Shown: positions 1 through 9,737 of the stretch, one piece after another | Numbering within the stretch: position 1 is the stretch's first letter | Layout: each line of letters opens with the position of its first letter | NCBI RefSeq assembly: GCF_014695575.1 | Contig: NZ_JACJOO010000019.1 | Span: forward strand, 62,001-126,000 | Direction of reading: 5' to 3' | From: Leptolyngbya sp. FACHB-8 | Lineage (GTDB): Bacteria; Cyanobacteriota; Cyanobacteriia; Elainellales; Elainellaceae | DNA length: 64,000 bases | Program-made: the position numbers and the translations under genes | The notes under the pieces: model-generated | The model's input: the letters and a program-made list of their open reading frames with translations, nothing else | What the model was told of the DNA's origin: nothing | The model's database searches: none

Positions 1-129
1 GCTCTGCATCCGATGCTGAAATCGCCGCATCAGAGTCGAGTGTTTATAGCCCGTCAAGTCACATCCCCGGTTGTGCTTGAGGTAGTCTAATAAGGCTTCA
101 AATTCAGAATTGGTTTCCGGGGGAGCCAT
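1..129 (-). CDS. CheR-type methyltransferase, N-terminal fragment (runs off the left edge)
   Basis: An ATG on the minus strand at 129 opens a frame of 43 codons that stays open to the window edge. The protein begins MAPPETNSEFEALLDYLKHN and continues with a GCDLTGYKHSSLMRRFQHRM stretch. This matches the start of the CheR N-terminal helical domain, which in chemotaxis-type methyltransferases precedes the SAM-binding domain and contacts the receptor helix. In cyanobacteria such domains are often part of CheB/CheR/PAS/kinase hybrids, so the complete protein could be large. The SAM-binding part is outside the window, so activity cannot be judged. Confidence 0.72.
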   Translation of the reverse strand, partial: MAPPETNSEFEALLDYLKHNRGCDLTGYKHSTLMRRFQHRMQS

Positions 130-382
130 GGAAGGTCGTGAGGTAATGAATGGGCTGATGTCCTGATACGGGTGTTTGAGTTGCCAAAATAGTGCCGAAC
201 CGGGCAGTTATTGCTGATGAGCGAATCGGATGTGTGGACGATACGTTTGATGGGTGTCAGTCAAAGGAAAATGTAACGTAAACTCCTTAATGGGCGAGCG
301 CTTCCTCCTACGTCTTTGTCCACTTCTTCTTTTCTTCTTACTGTATCACTCCCCTTTCTTTCCTCCTGCTGGGTGCATCCCA

Positions 383-425
383 GTTTTGTTAATGTGGCGG
401 GCTTCGCCCGCCACATTAACAAAAC
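383..425. repeat. Perfect 20-bp-arm hairpin inside an outer inverted repeat
   Basis: Arms 383-402 and 406-425 are perfectly complementary around a TTC tip. An outer pair, 371-388 against 441-458, is complementary with two mismatches and carries the words GGGTGCATCCCA and TGGGATGTACCC. The same outer word recurs at 52817-52883, so this is a dispersed family. The stretch 130-796 otherwise has no convincing intact gene. Its minus strand at about 458-613 reads like a coding remnant cut at the right by a stop and at the left by this repeat. Confidence 0.75.
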
Positions 426-680
426 CGAGTTTTCAATCTGCAAAAGTGGGATGTACCCCTCCTGTTCCTCCGGATCGAGCCGCCAGATCAGGAATAGATT
501 TTCTGCATCAGTCGTTCTTCTGAGGACATGGATCGCTGCGCCGCGAACCCGTGCAGCGACGTATACAGAAAGCCCGATGTCGCCCCCTTGGCCTTCTTCC
601 GCACGTTCAAGCTAAATTGTTTCGTTGTGAAGTTATACTAAGCGCGATCGCCTATCCCCACTCGCTTCTCTGTATGTAGA

Positions 681-715
681 AGTTATTTTTCCCGTGTGAA
701 CGTATAAAAAATAAC
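681..715. repeat. AT-rich hairpin, 10-bp arms
   Basis: AGTTATTTTT at 681-690 pairs with AAAAATAACT at 706-715 across a 15-base loop. It could serve as a weak bidirectional terminator between the two gene remnants. No gene ends close enough to prove this. Confidence 0.4.
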
Positions 716-796
716 TGCTAAAACAGCCCTTTATGAGAGGGAAATGTCCAATCATTATTTGACCAGTGGCGAGGGCCCGATAGAGGTTCCCTTTTC

Positions 797-1120
797 TTAG
801 TCTTCAGCCTTATCCCTACCACTACGTCTATAGCAACGTGCGAGTGCGTTAAGTACAGCAACGGTGGTGTGGGGCACGAAGTGCCCCACACCACCGTACT
901 TAATCAACCCGCACATTGCTGTAGCTAATTGCGCCACTATCTCAACCCACTCATCGGGTTGAGCCAGCTTGTGTAGATGAGCTTCGAATCCAGCAGCCAA
1001 AGCCTTTTCCCGATCCTCTCCCAAATATGCTGTAATCGCGGCAGCAGGAATAGGTCTGCCTTGTTTCAACTCCATGGCTCGCACCTGGCGAATCAGCGTG
1101 TAGCCATCTCCTCCAGGCAT
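797..1120 (-). pseudogene. Truncated response-regulator receiver domain
   Basis: The frame reads MPGGDGYTLIRQVRAMEL, then PAAAITAYLGEDREKALAAG and FEAHLHKLAQPDEWVEIVAQ. This is the second half of a CheY-like receiver: the MPGxDGY loop after the phosphorylated Asp, the conserved Thr and the Lys/Pro region, here Lys-Leu-Ala-Gln-Pro. A TGA stop lies two codons upstream of the first Met, so the first half with the acidic pocket and phospho-acceptor Asp is missing. The normal end (about LATA) runs on into a palindrome at 861-897. It is a decayed receiver, perhaps once the C-terminal domain of a hybrid kinase. It cannot be phosphorylated as drawn. Confidence 0.7.
861..897. repeat. Perfect 17-bp hairpin with GAA tip
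   Basis: Arms 861-877 and 881-897 are perfect complements around GAA. The hairpin lies inside the read-through tail of the broken receiver gene, consistent with insertion of a palindrome at the original gene end. Confidence 0.75.
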
Positions 1121-1213
1121 ATAGTTTCATGTCCTACGCGGGGAAAATCAAACCATATTTGAAGGTGGAGAGTGCCCAGTAACCCACTTTCGAACCAATC
1201 TAAAGTGTTCATT

Positions 1214-1260
1214 GTAGTGTCCGTAGAGCTAGCTTCCTTCGCTAGCTCCACGGGCACTAC
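1214..1260. repeat. Two successive hairpins upstream of the histidine kinase
   Basis: Arms 1214-1233 and 1241-1260 pair with two mismatches (G-U type) around TTCCTTC. A second hairpin follows at once: CACCTGTTGAAT at 1275-1286 with ATTCAACAGGTG at 1297-1308. Apart from these, 1121-1623 shows no gene I can support. Confidence 0.6.
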
Positions 1261-1623
1261 TTCACCAAGAAAAGCACCTGTTGAATGAGCAACGAAATTC
1301 AACAGGTGTTCTGTACGGTTCTGTTCGTATCACTAAAAATGTTGGCAGATTATATTTTTCGCATGAAGCATACTGAGAAAATGCGTTTCTCCATCACGAA
1401 CTGGGCATCCTGTAAGACGATCATGTTTGTCCCTGAGCAGGTTGGATACAAGCCATCGTCGGTATTGTGAGGAAACATGTTCAGGCTGCATGTGCTGCTT
1501 TGGTACGAAAACGGGAGGTGTGAAATCATCCATGCTGTCGGTTTTGTCCCTAATGGTGATGCATGCCGCTATATCATGCATAACAGCGCGTAAGGGTGTC
1601 GTGATATGAGGGAGGGGAGCGGC

Positions 1624-3873
1624 ATGGCTGGACAAAGCCAAGTTCTAGAGATGATCGCCCAGGGGGCGATTCTGCCCGCAGTCCTTGCATCGATTGCTCA
1701 GCTTGTTGAATCCCAGGGGCAGGATTTGTATTGTTCCTTTGCGTTGGTCGATGAAGATGGCCAGCGATTACACCTGGGCGCGGCCCCCAGTTTTCCAGAA
1801 CGTTACTGGGAGGAAATTGGTAGTATATCGGTTGCTCCAGCGACGGGGCCATGCGGTGCTGCTGTCTACTGGAAAGCTTCCATCATCGCAGACGATATTC
1901 GTACCGACTTTCGCTGGCCTCACCTGCGTGAGGTTGCCTTGAACTATGGGTTACGAGCCTGCTGGTCTACCCCCATCCTGAGTATGGAAGGGCAGCCTTT
2001 GGCAACCTTTGCGATTTACCACCCCTACCCCCGTCGACCAACTCAACATCATGGATACCTCATTTCTCAGGCTACCCATTTGGCCCGTGTTGCCATTGAA
2101 AAGCATCGAGCTGAGGTAAAGGCTCAGAGAGCTGCCCAAGCCCTGGAAGACGCAAACAATGTGCTGGAACTGCGGGTGGCTGAGCGTACCCGAGAGTTGT
2201 CTGCTCTAGTGGGGCGCTTGCATCAGGAGATTAACGAGCGCAAACAAGCTGAAGCGGCCCTCCGTCAGAGCGAAGCTACAAATCGTGCGTTAATTGCGGC
2301 AATTCCCGATATGCTGATTCGTACTCGCAATGATGGGACGTATCTCAATATTCTGGGGCGCGATCGCTTCACCGTTCATAATAATGAACAGTTTTTAGAA
2401 AATACGAATGTCTATGATTCTTTGCCTCCCCAGCTAGCCCAGGCCCGGATGCAGCACATTCACAATGCGCTAGAAACGGGTGAAGTTCAACGCTATGAAC
2501 AACGATTTAACACGAATGGCCAGGTGCAGGACGAAGAAGTGCGGGTGGTCGTAAGTGGTGAAGATGAGGTACTCATTATTGTTCGGGATATTACTAACCT
2601 GAAACAAGTGGAGAATGCCTTATACCAGAGTGAAGTACGAAATCGAGCTTTAATCAACGCACTTCCCGATCTGATGATTCGGATGAGCCGAGATGGGGTG
2701 TATTTAGATTTTATTCCGGCTAAAAGTTTCAGACACATTCTCGGTGGCTTGGATGTGATCGGCAAAAAAGTCTTTGATGTGCTGCCTCCTGCACTGGCGC
2801 AGCAGCGGATGGAATATGTTGAAAAAGCGCTTCAGACGGGAGAAACTCAGGTTTACGAACATCAGTTTTTAGTCGCCGGAGAACTGCAAGCAGAAGAAAC
2901 GCGGATTGCCGTGTGCGGGGAGGATGAGGTTCTGGTGATTGTGCGAGACATTAGCGATCGCAAACGCGTAGAAGAGAAAGAACGCCAGAAGGCCTTAGCT
3001 CTAGAACAAGCCCTGCGAGAGCTTCAGCTGACCCAAACCCAGCTCATCCAAACTGAGAAGATGTCGAGCTTAGGGCAATTGGTGGCAGGGGTTGCCCATG
3101 AAATTAATAATCCGGTTAATTTCATCTACGGCAACATCGTTTACATGAATGACTATGTCGACAATTTATTAAAGTTAGTCAGTTATTATCAGCAATCCTA
3201 CCCTCAGCCTGCGCCTCTCGTGGCGAATTATCTAAAGGATATTGATTTTGGGTTTCTTCAGGAAGACTTACCCAAAACCCTGACATCCATGAAAGTAGGA
3301 GCCGATCGCATTCGTCAGATTGTGCTGTCATTGCGTAACTTCTCCCGCCTGGAAGAATCTGCAATGAAGCCTGTCGATATCCATGAAGGGTTGGATAGCA
3401 CATTGCTGATTTTGCAACATCGATTCCGTCCTCAATTTACCCTTACGGGTATTCAGCTCGTAAAAGAGTATGCTGAGCTACCCAAAGTAGAATGCCTGGC
3501 GGGGCAGATCAATCAGGTGTTTATGAATATTTTGGTGAATGCTTTGGATGCTCTGGATGAAGCCTACGAGCGATCGGTTGATCAGCCTGCCATCCACCCC
3601 GGTGAAGTGCGCATTCGCACAGAAGTCAGCCGAGATGGATGGGTTGCCATTCGCATTGCCGATAATGGACCGGGGATGAGTGAGGAAATACGATCGCACA
3701 TCTTCGATCCCTTCTACACCACTAAACCCGTAGGTAAGGGTACTGGGTTAGGCCTCTCCATCAGCTACCAGATTATCGTTGAAAAACATAAGGGAACCCT
3801 TCACTGTGTTTCTATTCCTGAGCAGGGCACAGAATTTATCATTGAAATTCCAATCTGTGCGACAGCCTCTTGA
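1624..3873 (+). CDS. GAF-PAS-PAS sensor histidine kinase
   Basis: A 749-residue cytoplasmic-looking kinase without membrane segments. Order: GAF domain (about 10-160), coiled coil (about 165-215, ending ERKQAEAALRQSE), PAS 1 (about 220-325) and PAS 2 (about 340-450), each ending in a (I/V)VRDI motif and a repeat of the same module, then a HisKA-like dimerisation domain with GVAHEINNP (His about 492), and a HATPase_c domain with the N box near 630, DNGPGM near 680 and GKGTGLGLS near 704. All catalytic motifs are present. No receiver or DNA-binding domain is attached and no partner regulator is adjacent. The start at 1624 is preferred over an in-frame ATG at 1606 because GGGAGGGG lies 6 bases upstream. 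The signal it senses is unknown. Confidence 0.93.
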   Translation: MAGQSQVLEMIAQGAILPAVLASIAQLVESQGQDLYCSFALVDEDGQRLHLGAAPSFPERYWEEIGSISVAPATGPCGAAVYWKASIIADDIRTDFRWPHLREVALNYGLRACWSTPILSMEGQPLATFAIYHPYPRRPTQHHGYLISQATHLARVAIEKHRAEVKAQRAAQALEDANNVLELRVAERTRELSALVGRLHQEINERKQAEAALRQSEATNRALIAAIPDMLIRTRNDGTYLNILGRDRFTVHNNEQFLENTNVYDSLPPQLAQARMQHIHNALETGEVQRYEQRFNTNGQVQDEEVRVVVSGEDEVLIIVRDITNLKQVENALYQSEVRNRALINALPDLMIRMSRDGVYLDFIPAKSFRHILGGLDVIGKKVFDVLPPALAQQRMEYVEKALQTGETQVYEHQFLVAGELQAEETRIAVCGEDEVLVIVRDISDRKRVEEKERQKALALEQALRELQLTQTQLIQTEKMSSLGQLVAGVAHEINNPVNFIYGNIVYMNDYVDNLLKLVSYYQQSYPQPAPLVANYLKDIDFGFLQEDLPKTLTSMKVGADRIRQIVLSLRNFSRLEESAMKPVDIHEGLDSTLLILQHRFRPQFTLTGIQLVKEYAELPKVECLAGQINQVFMNILVNALDALDEAYERSVDQPAIHPGEVRIRTEVSRDGWVAIRIADNGPGMSEEIRSHIFDPFYTTKPVGKGTGLGLSISYQIIVEKHKGTLHCVSIPEQGTEFIIEIPICATAS

Positions 3874-3899
3874 TCGAAGATGGGAACGGCTATTGAATA

Positions 3900-5528
3900 T
3901 TAAAGGTTGCCCTGTACAGCACGAGCAATACTGCACGTATGAGAAAGAATCCGCCCTATTGCATTCACCGTTTCTAAATGAATGGCGCTGGCATCGAGGC
4001 TGATAGGAGTGCCAGAAGTCAGATTTTGTAGATGGCGTAGATGAATATCCCGTTTAATTTCGTTGAGGTGCTGTCGATGGGAAAGAACTTCATTGGCGAT
4101 CGCTACATCCTGGGTAGCCAGCCCGGCTAAGACCTGTTGCAGTAACCCTACCACCTCACGATGGTAAGCCACTACATCGCTCCATTCGGGTTGAGCAAAG
4201 GCAATTTGCTTTCGTCGTTTGCGTCGAGCAAGCCGCATAAGTTGGCGATCGATAATATCGCCAATGGCTTCGAGTTCTGTACTGATATGCAGCAGGGATA
4301 ATTCCCGTTGTGCTTGCTCATCGGTCAACGTCTCATCATTTAATTGAATGAGATAGTTTTTGATTGCAGTTTCTAAGTCGTCGAGTTGATCATCCAGTTT
4401 GCCAATGCGTTTGGGTAAATTCTCTGTGCTCTCATCAAAGGCCTGAATGCTGAGTTGCAACATTTCCGTCGCGAGGTCCGCCATCCGTAAGACTTCTCGC
4501 ATCGCCTGTCCCAAGGCAACTGCAGGCAAGGTTAAGGCATTGGGGTCTAAGTAACGAGGCCCATGCTTTTTGCTTCCTCCGAGTTCTGGTAGTAGTTGAA
4601 TTGACCAATCGGCCAACTTGTTGGCCAATGGAGCAAAGACAATCGCCAGGATAAGGTTAAAACCCAGATGGGCCAGGGATAGTTGAGCGGCTGGCTGTGG
4701 AATGAAATGGGTGAGCAGCGTAGCAATTGGGTGCAGAAGAGGGAGGGCGATCGCCACTCCTATCAATCGAGTTCCGGTATAAATGATCCCCAGTCGTCGT
4801 CCTGCAACGTTGCTTTGACTGAGCGCACTCAGTAATGGTGTAAGAGTCGTTCCGATGTTAGCTCCCAGGATAACCGCCAGCGCACCTGTCAGGGGCAGTG
4901 CACCTCCTGCCGTTAATACGATGACGATACTAATGGCTGCAATACTCGAAACAAATACCGCTGCCAGCAATATCCCCAGTAATAAGAGCACGATCGGCGA
5001 TTGCGCCAGGGATTGCATGATGGCATTAGTGATGGCATTATCGGCGATCGGCGTACTGCTTTCGCCAATCATGGCTAGACCGACCAGCACCAGCCCAAAG
5101 CTAAACACCCCCCGCCCGACATCTTGCAATTTAGTGCGCCGAGACAATAGGGCCAGGGCAGCCGCCAATCCTAAAAACTCAAGGGCATAGTCTGTAATGT
5201 GAAAGGCCAGCAGTTGTACAACAAGCGTTGAACCAACCGCGGCTCCTAACAACATCACGACAGCCGCCGATAACGGAACCAGTTGGGCACTGACCAGCCC
5301 AATCATCACGGATGCGGTTGCCGTAGAACTTTGGGTGAGTAGGGTAGCGACAATACCCGATCCAAACGCCGCCAAGGGACGTCTTGCTAAGGCCATCATA
5401 GTCAACTGCAACCGTGCACCCAATGCCCGTTCCATGGCATCCGTCACAAGCTTTACTCCATAGAGGAGCAGCATGGACCCACCCACCAATAAAACCAGTA
5501 AATGGGTCGGATCGTGCGTTTTGAGCAT
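3900..5528 (-). CDS. Na/Pi cotransporter family protein with PhoU-like C-terminus
   Basis: About 542 residues. The N-terminal 320 or so form two repeated halves of hydrophobic helices; the first carries LLTQSSTATA (QSS near residue 66), the signature of NptA/YjbB-type sodium-phosphate cotransporters, and the second carries GANIGTT. The remainder (about 340-540) is soluble, helical and PhoU-like, as in many bacterial members. The expected role is sodium-coupled phosphate transport; some bacterial relatives export phosphate. GGGAGG lies 7 bases before the second ATG at 5528, so that start is preferred over 5534. It converges with the histidine kinase gene, 26 bases apart. Confidence 0.9.
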   Translation of the reverse strand: MLKTHDPTHLLVLLVGGSMLLLYGVKLVTDAMERALGARLQLTMMALARRPLAAFGSGIVATLLTQSSTATASVMIGLVSAQLVPLSAAVVMLLGAAVGSTLVVQLLAFHITDYALEFLGLAAALALLSRRTKLQDVGRGVFSFGLVLVGLAMIGESSTPIADNAITNAIMQSLAQSPIVLLLLGILLAAVFVSSIAAISIVIVLTAGGALPLTGALAVILGANIGTTLTPLLSALSQSNVAGRRLGIIYTGTRLIGVAIALPLLHPIATLLTHFIPQPAAQLSLAHLGFNLILAIVFAPLANKLADWSIQLLPELGGSKKHGPRYLDPNALTLPAVALGQAMREVLRMADLATEMLQLSIQAFDESTENLPKRIGKLDDQLDDLETAIKNYLIQLNDETLTDEQAQRELSLLHISTELEAIGDIIDRQLMRLARRKRRKQIAFAQPEWSDVVAYHREVVGLLQQVLAGLATQDVAIANEVLSHRQHLNEIKRDIHLRHLQNLTSGTPISLDASAIHLETVNAIGRILSHTCSIARAVQGNL

Positions 5529-5727
5529 TGGCATCCCTCCCGTTGCCAGACATCACAATTCCAGCAATTTCATAAAACTACCGCTTATTAAGGATAGGTT
5601 AAAAACAGGTTAAGTCAATATTATTGCTCGTTCAGCGACTGGTTTTGTCATCGCTGTTCCATGGCACAATCAGGAGTCTAAAGTTGTAGCGGGATCACTA
5701 TGATTCATGATTTACCTGGGAGCCATC

Positions 5728-6441
5728 ATGCCTGATGGTGTTCTGGTGGTTGGTATTATTTTCCTGGCGGCGATCGCCCAAAGTATTACCGGTTTTGGTT
5801 TTGCATTAATAGCAGTATCACTACTCACGACTGTACTGGGTTTGCAGACCACGGTTCCTCTGGTGTCAGTGATGTCGCTCTTCAGCAATGGGATTCTGTG
5901 GTACTTTTACCGCCATGAGTTTGATCGCCCGATGGTTTTGCGGCTTTCTCTGGCAGGTATGGTTGCTATGCCATTAGGGGTTTTGGCTCTCCGCCATGTT
6001 CCACAACATCTGGCGATTCAGGTGCTTGGAGTCGTCATTGTTGCCTATGTTCTGTACGACTTCTGCAATCTGGCACTGCCGCCACTGAAAGCGCAGGCGT
6101 GGGTTTATGGCATTGGCTTTTTAGCTGGCCTCTTGACAGGGGCCTACAATGTTGGTGGGCCACCTGTAGTGCTTTATGGGAATTGTCAGAAATGGACGCC
6201 TCAGATGTTTCGCAGCAACCTGCCTGCTTTCTTTCTGATTAATTCAGCGATGGCGATCGTGGTGCACCTGTTGCAGGGAAACTACACGGCTGAAGTCTGG
6301 CGCTATGCGCTCTATTCCACACCGCTTTTTATCTTGGGGCTGGGTATGGGAGCAGCGATCGCTCGCCAGCTAAACCCTGCTCTTTTCCGCAAGGTTGTGC
6401 TGGTGCTCCTCTTCTTGACTGGCTTAAATCTTCTTCGGTAA
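5728..6441 (+). CDS. TSUP (TauE/SafE) family permease
   Basis: About 237 residues and seven to eight hydrophobic segments. It has the two half-repeats of the family, with ITGFGFALIAVSLL near the start and YNVGGPPVVLYG in the second half. TSUP proteins export or import small sulfur-containing or other anions such as sulfite, sulfoacetate and thiosulfate. It is the first of four in this window and the most remote from the sulfur block, so its substrate is open. GGAG at 5719-5722 favours the ATG at 5728 over the in-frame ATG at 5707. Confidence 0.88.
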   Translation: MPDGVLVVGIIFLAAIAQSITGFGFALIAVSLLTTVLGLQTTVPLVSVMSLFSNGILWYFYRHEFDRPMVLRLSLAGMVAMPLGVLALRHVPQHLAIQVLGVVIVAYVLYDFCNLALPPLKAQAWVYGIGFLAGLLTGAYNVGGPPVVLYGNCQKWTPQMFRSNLPAFFLINSAMAIVVHLLQGNYTAEVWRYALYSTPLFILGLGMGAAIARQLNPALFRKVVLVLLFLTGLNLLR

Positions 6442-6486
6442 TTTTGGTTACTTTAACGTAACGATCAAAATGTGTTCACGTCTTTT

Positions 6487-6550
6487 ACCAAAACCCAGAT
6501 GTTGTTTTTTGCTGTGAAGCAACGAAAAAACAACAATTCTGGGTTTTGGT
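6487..6550. repeat. Imperfect long hairpin downstream of the TSUP gene
   Basis: ACCAAAACCCAGA at the left pairs with TCTGGGTTTTGGT at the right, and inner arms continue through GTTGTTTTTT against AAAAAACAAC. It begins 45 bases after the TSUP stop and could terminate transcription. Positions 6442-7315 otherwise hold only repeats and AT-rich DNA with no supported gene. Confidence 0.6.
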
Positions 6551-6555
6551 TTTAG

Positions 6556-6640
6556 ATAACCTGAGTTTGAGTTAAGGGCATTTTCGAATGCCACGCAGCG
6601 CACGCCAAAACGAGTACTTTAGCTTATCCGAAACTGAGTT
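6556..6640. repeat. Degenerate copy of the 126-bp palindromic element (family C)
   Basis: It begins TAACCTGAGTTTGAGTTAAG and ends CTTATCCGAAACTGAG, matching the ends of the intact element that follows directly. The internal hairpins are worn. Confidence 0.5.
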
Positions 6641-6644
6641 TAGG

Positions 6645-6770
6645 TAACCTCAGTTCGGGTTAAGGGTTTTTTCGAGTGCCGCGCGAAGCGCGGCACTCGA
6701 AAAAACCCATTATTGCGTGCGCGCCGCGCACGCAATAATGGGCGGTTCGGCTTATCCCGAACTGACGTTA
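6645..6770 (+). mobile_element. 126-bp palindromic element, family C copy 1
   Basis: The ends are near-inverted (TAACCTCAGTTCGGG against CCCGAACTGACGTTA). Inside are two perfect hairpins: arms 6664-6684 and 6688-6708 around GAA, and arms 6706-6723 and 6725-6742 around one base. The 7-mer TAGGTAA lies at both edges (6641-6647 and 6769-6775), as a target duplication would. A second copy of the same 126-bp length, in opposite orientation, is at 52622-52747. Confidence 0.72.
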
Positions 6771-7315
6771 GGTAAGGCACAGAATGTAAACATGAGCTGG
6801 AATTAGAAAATCAAGGAATTCAGCTATCTAGCCTTTCTTCCGTAAGTCTTTATGAATAGGAAAAAATTTATACGTCAATACTTAGATAAAGTGCGGCAGA
6901 TACGGATTTTATAAGTATAAAGTTTTGGTGAAGTCAGTACTATCTCGGGATACTTGGTGAATACTATTTGTTACGAATCAGGATTTATACCTAACTTTTC
7001 TTGATTTCGTTTTTTCCTGGTTAGAGAGTGCATCGCCTTCGTTTCCTTCTAAGACGACAGAACGATGAGTTGGAATCCATATAAATGGAAATCCTCTAGG
7101 AATTACCCATCTCTTCTCGCTATTGAGCTGTAAGTAGCAAAGCTACTAAGGTTTTGTTGAATTGCAGATCGCCTAACTTGTCCACGCTTGTCCAACGCAT
7201 TTACTGCACCAAGTTTTCATATCTTCTGACTCCCTGACCCCCGAAAGATCGTCTCTACCGTCGCTTGGTAATAGCCCCCCTAAGAGCTAGAGCTGCATCT
7301 AACCAAGGTACTGAT

Positions 7316-8803
7316 ATGAATTTGACATTTCTTAAGCTCACCAACTTATCCCTACCCGAAGCGTCTACCCCTCGACGAGTAGATATTGCTGTTGGAGTTC
7401 TCATGGCGATCGCCCTAGGTGTTTTGGTCTACCAGGGTGCTAACCTGATCGATCCATATTTTTATGAGAAACGGGTCGATGCCTGGTTTCAAGGAGATTT
7501 GCCCTATCGGTTTGAGATGATCACCGATTACACAGGCCATTATGCCCACGACAAAAGCCACCCTGCCTTCTCGCCCCTAGGCTTTGTTCCAACAACACTG
7601 CTGCGTCTGCTAGGCCTGGATGCAATTCATGCTGCCAGAACCGTTATGTCGTCCCTCGCTGGGTTATGGGTCGTGACCATGTTCCTGGTACTCCGGGGGC
7701 TTGGAGCTCGATTATTGGATGCTGTCCTATTTACTTTGCTGGGCGCTAGCAGTGCATCCTTTATCTTCTGGTATACCGTTCCAGAAACGTATCCCTTTGG
7801 TTCCTTAGCTTACTTATTGACCCTGGGGTTGGTATTGCAATCAGAGCAGCACGTTCGTTCCTGGGTTTGGTTTGCTCTGAGTGGAGCTTTCAATGTCGGG
7901 ATCACATTAACAAACTTTATGGTTGCTATCTTTGCAACCCTGGCTAATTTTTCCTGGCAGAGAGCCATCTTTATTTTAGGTGCTGGCCTGGTGCTGGCAG
8001 CTACGGTGGCGGTTATGGTAATTCTCCAACTGCATCCTTTCACTTATATTGGATTTGCGATCGCCCTTTACATTGCGTTTCGTCTCTGCCTACCCAGGAT
8101 TGAACGGATTGCAGGCCAGTTAGAAGGATCTGCAACCTTTCAAAAATTATTCCGTTTGGCACTAGCCCTGGCCGCTATTCTAGGCATTGCAGCCATCACC
8201 GTTATCATGGTAATTCCTTCGATTCGGGGCTATTTAGTCGAAGAACTGGGCCAGGAGCTGCAATACATTTTTCCTGTGTTTGCGGGAGGGCCGTTTATTA
8301 TTCTCCGGTCTATCTTTGCCCACACGATTGTGATGCCTGCTCCTCAACTCTTGATTAATTCCTGGCATCCAGAAACCGGGCTACTGCTGTTGCTGACGCA
8401 GATGTCTGCAGCGGGTTCAGGGAGTAGTTGGGGGGCGATCGCCGTAGGCCTGTGGATGGCATTGCTGGGTTTGGGATTTTGGGGGTTCTTTAGGAGCCGA
8501 GAGCATACCAAGTTTCGTCTTGTTCTGGGTTTATCTTTAGCGGGCCAGGTATTGTTGCATCTTATCTATGGAGAGGAAACATTTCTCTATTCCCTCCACT
8601 TTTTGCCGTTATTGATCTTGGTAGCGGCATGGAGTGTATTTACCCGGGCTCGTGTTGTAGCGCTTGTGCTCGCTGGTTTGTTGGTTGCCACACTCGCAGC
8701 GAATAACATTCAGCAATTCGAATCAGCTGCTGCAACACTCAATTCACTTCCTCAAATCAATCCGTACGTTTCTCCATCCCAGAATCCTCCTCAGGGAAGT
8801 TGA
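7316..8803 (+). CDS. Polytopic membrane protein, possible GT-C-like glycosyltransferase
   Basis: About 495 residues with roughly ten hydrophobic helices. After the first helix comes a long extracytoplasmic-type loop with acidic and aromatic residues and the words DKSHPAFSPLG and YTVPETYPFG, the layout of GT-C fold membrane glycosyltransferases that use lipid-linked sugars. I do not recognise a named family. AAGG at 7305-7308 supports the ATG at 7316 rather than an upstream TTG. It lies upstream of the sugar-modification block on the same strand, although about 930 bases of non-coding DNA separate them. The glycosyltransferase role is inference from topology and neighbourhood. Confidence 0.75.
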   Translation: MNLTFLKLTNLSLPEASTPRRVDIAVGVLMAIALGVLVYQGANLIDPYFYEKRVDAWFQGDLPYRFEMITDYTGHYAHDKSHPAFSPLGFVPTTLLRLLGLDAIHAARTVMSSLAGLWVVTMFLVLRGLGARLLDAVLFTLLGASSASFIFWYTVPETYPFGSLAYLLTLGLVLQSEQHVRSWVWFALSGAFNVGITLTNFMVAIFATLANFSWQRAIFILGAGLVLAATVAVMVILQLHPFTYIGFAIALYIAFRLCLPRIERIAGQLEGSATFQKLFRLALALAAILGIAAITVIMVIPSIRGYLVEELGQELQYIFPVFAGGPFIILRSIFAHTIVMPAPQLLINSWHPETGLLLLLTQMSAAGSGSSWGAIAVGLWMALLGLGFWGFFRSREHTKFRLVLGLSLAGQVLLHLIYGEETFLYSLHFLPLLILVAAWSVFTRARVVALVLAGLLVATLAANNIQQFESAAATLNSLPQINPYVSPSQNPPQGS

Positions 8804-9737
8804 GAATAGCTTTCCTTGAATGAACGGTTTCTGAATATCCTAAAACTTGCAGGATAGCGTGCATGTCAAAACCAAACTCACCCTATTTCTGGATGCGTTC
8901 ACTCAATTTCTGTGTCGTAGTCATTATCAATCTCTATCCGAGGGTTGATTAAAAACTACGTCTATTTGAGTAGAAATACGGTTGATGCAGTGCAAAAATT
9001 TAAAGCTCCAGTAAAGCTGATCCTATTCCAATAGCTGTCTGAATTCTCTTGTGCAACAATCCTCGCAGATTAAAGTTTCTCTGATCCTGGTGAGTTTCCG
9101 TTTTTGTAATGTACGTGCTGCATACACCTTTAGGAAATCATGGAGACATGGTATTTCGATGAATAACCTGCACTCATCCCCTTTCACCCTTATATGGTGA
9201 GTCTCCTAACCCGGAGGGATTCAGGCTTTTGATAACTTTTGCCTTCGAAATCTTTCCCATTGGCTATTCATACAGCTTTTCAGAAAGTAGCTGGAATCTC
9301 TGAAAGACTTGTGCCAGTCAATCCATACTTCTCCAATAGTTACTGGAAAAAATGCCACAAGGTTGTTCATAGAATTCTGGAGTACCTTGTTGACCCCGTT
9401 TTTGTGAGCCGTTCTTGCCATCTAGCGTTTGCTAATAGCAAGGACATCGTTGACTACTTTTTCCCAAGAGATCAGCGTTTGTCTTCTAGCTGTTGTTTTG
9501 ATTTGTACTGGGTGTGGCTTTAAGTCTGAAATCTTCGCACCAGTAAACTACTTTTCTTTCAGTTTCTGTAGACGTCTACATAACCTATGAAGTCGTACAA
9601 ACTGAGGTCTAACCTATGGAAGTTTTTCTCATTCCACCCCCATTTTACCTTCATTACATTCCGAGCTATTTCGTGAGTACCGTTGATACCCGTAGCCGTG
9701 AAACCCGTAGCAATCTTGAAGTAGGAGTTAACCCACC
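8804..9737. other. Long non-coding stretch before the sugar block
   Basis: No frame here has convincing protein character. The longest, at 9239-9523 on the plus strand, lacks a good ribosome binding site and is compositionally unlike the neighbouring genes. No strong palindrome is seen. AGGAG shortly before 9738 is the ribosome binding site of the next gene. A long leader or promoter region for the sugar operon is plausible. Confidence 0.4.

Noticed and set aside
254-615. Overlapping frames on both strands around 254-615
   Set aside because: They run through the family D palindrome and have no recognisable domain or ribosome binding site; only a short minus-strand remnant looks coding-like.
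6442-7315. A CRISPR array, because of regularly placed palindromes
   Set aside because: The repeats are unequal in length and sequence, few in number, and lack uniform spacers; they belong to palindromic element family C.
9239-9523. A 94-codon plus-strand frame in the gap before the sugar block
   Set aside because: No ribosome binding site, no recognisable domain and a composition unlike the neighbouring genes.
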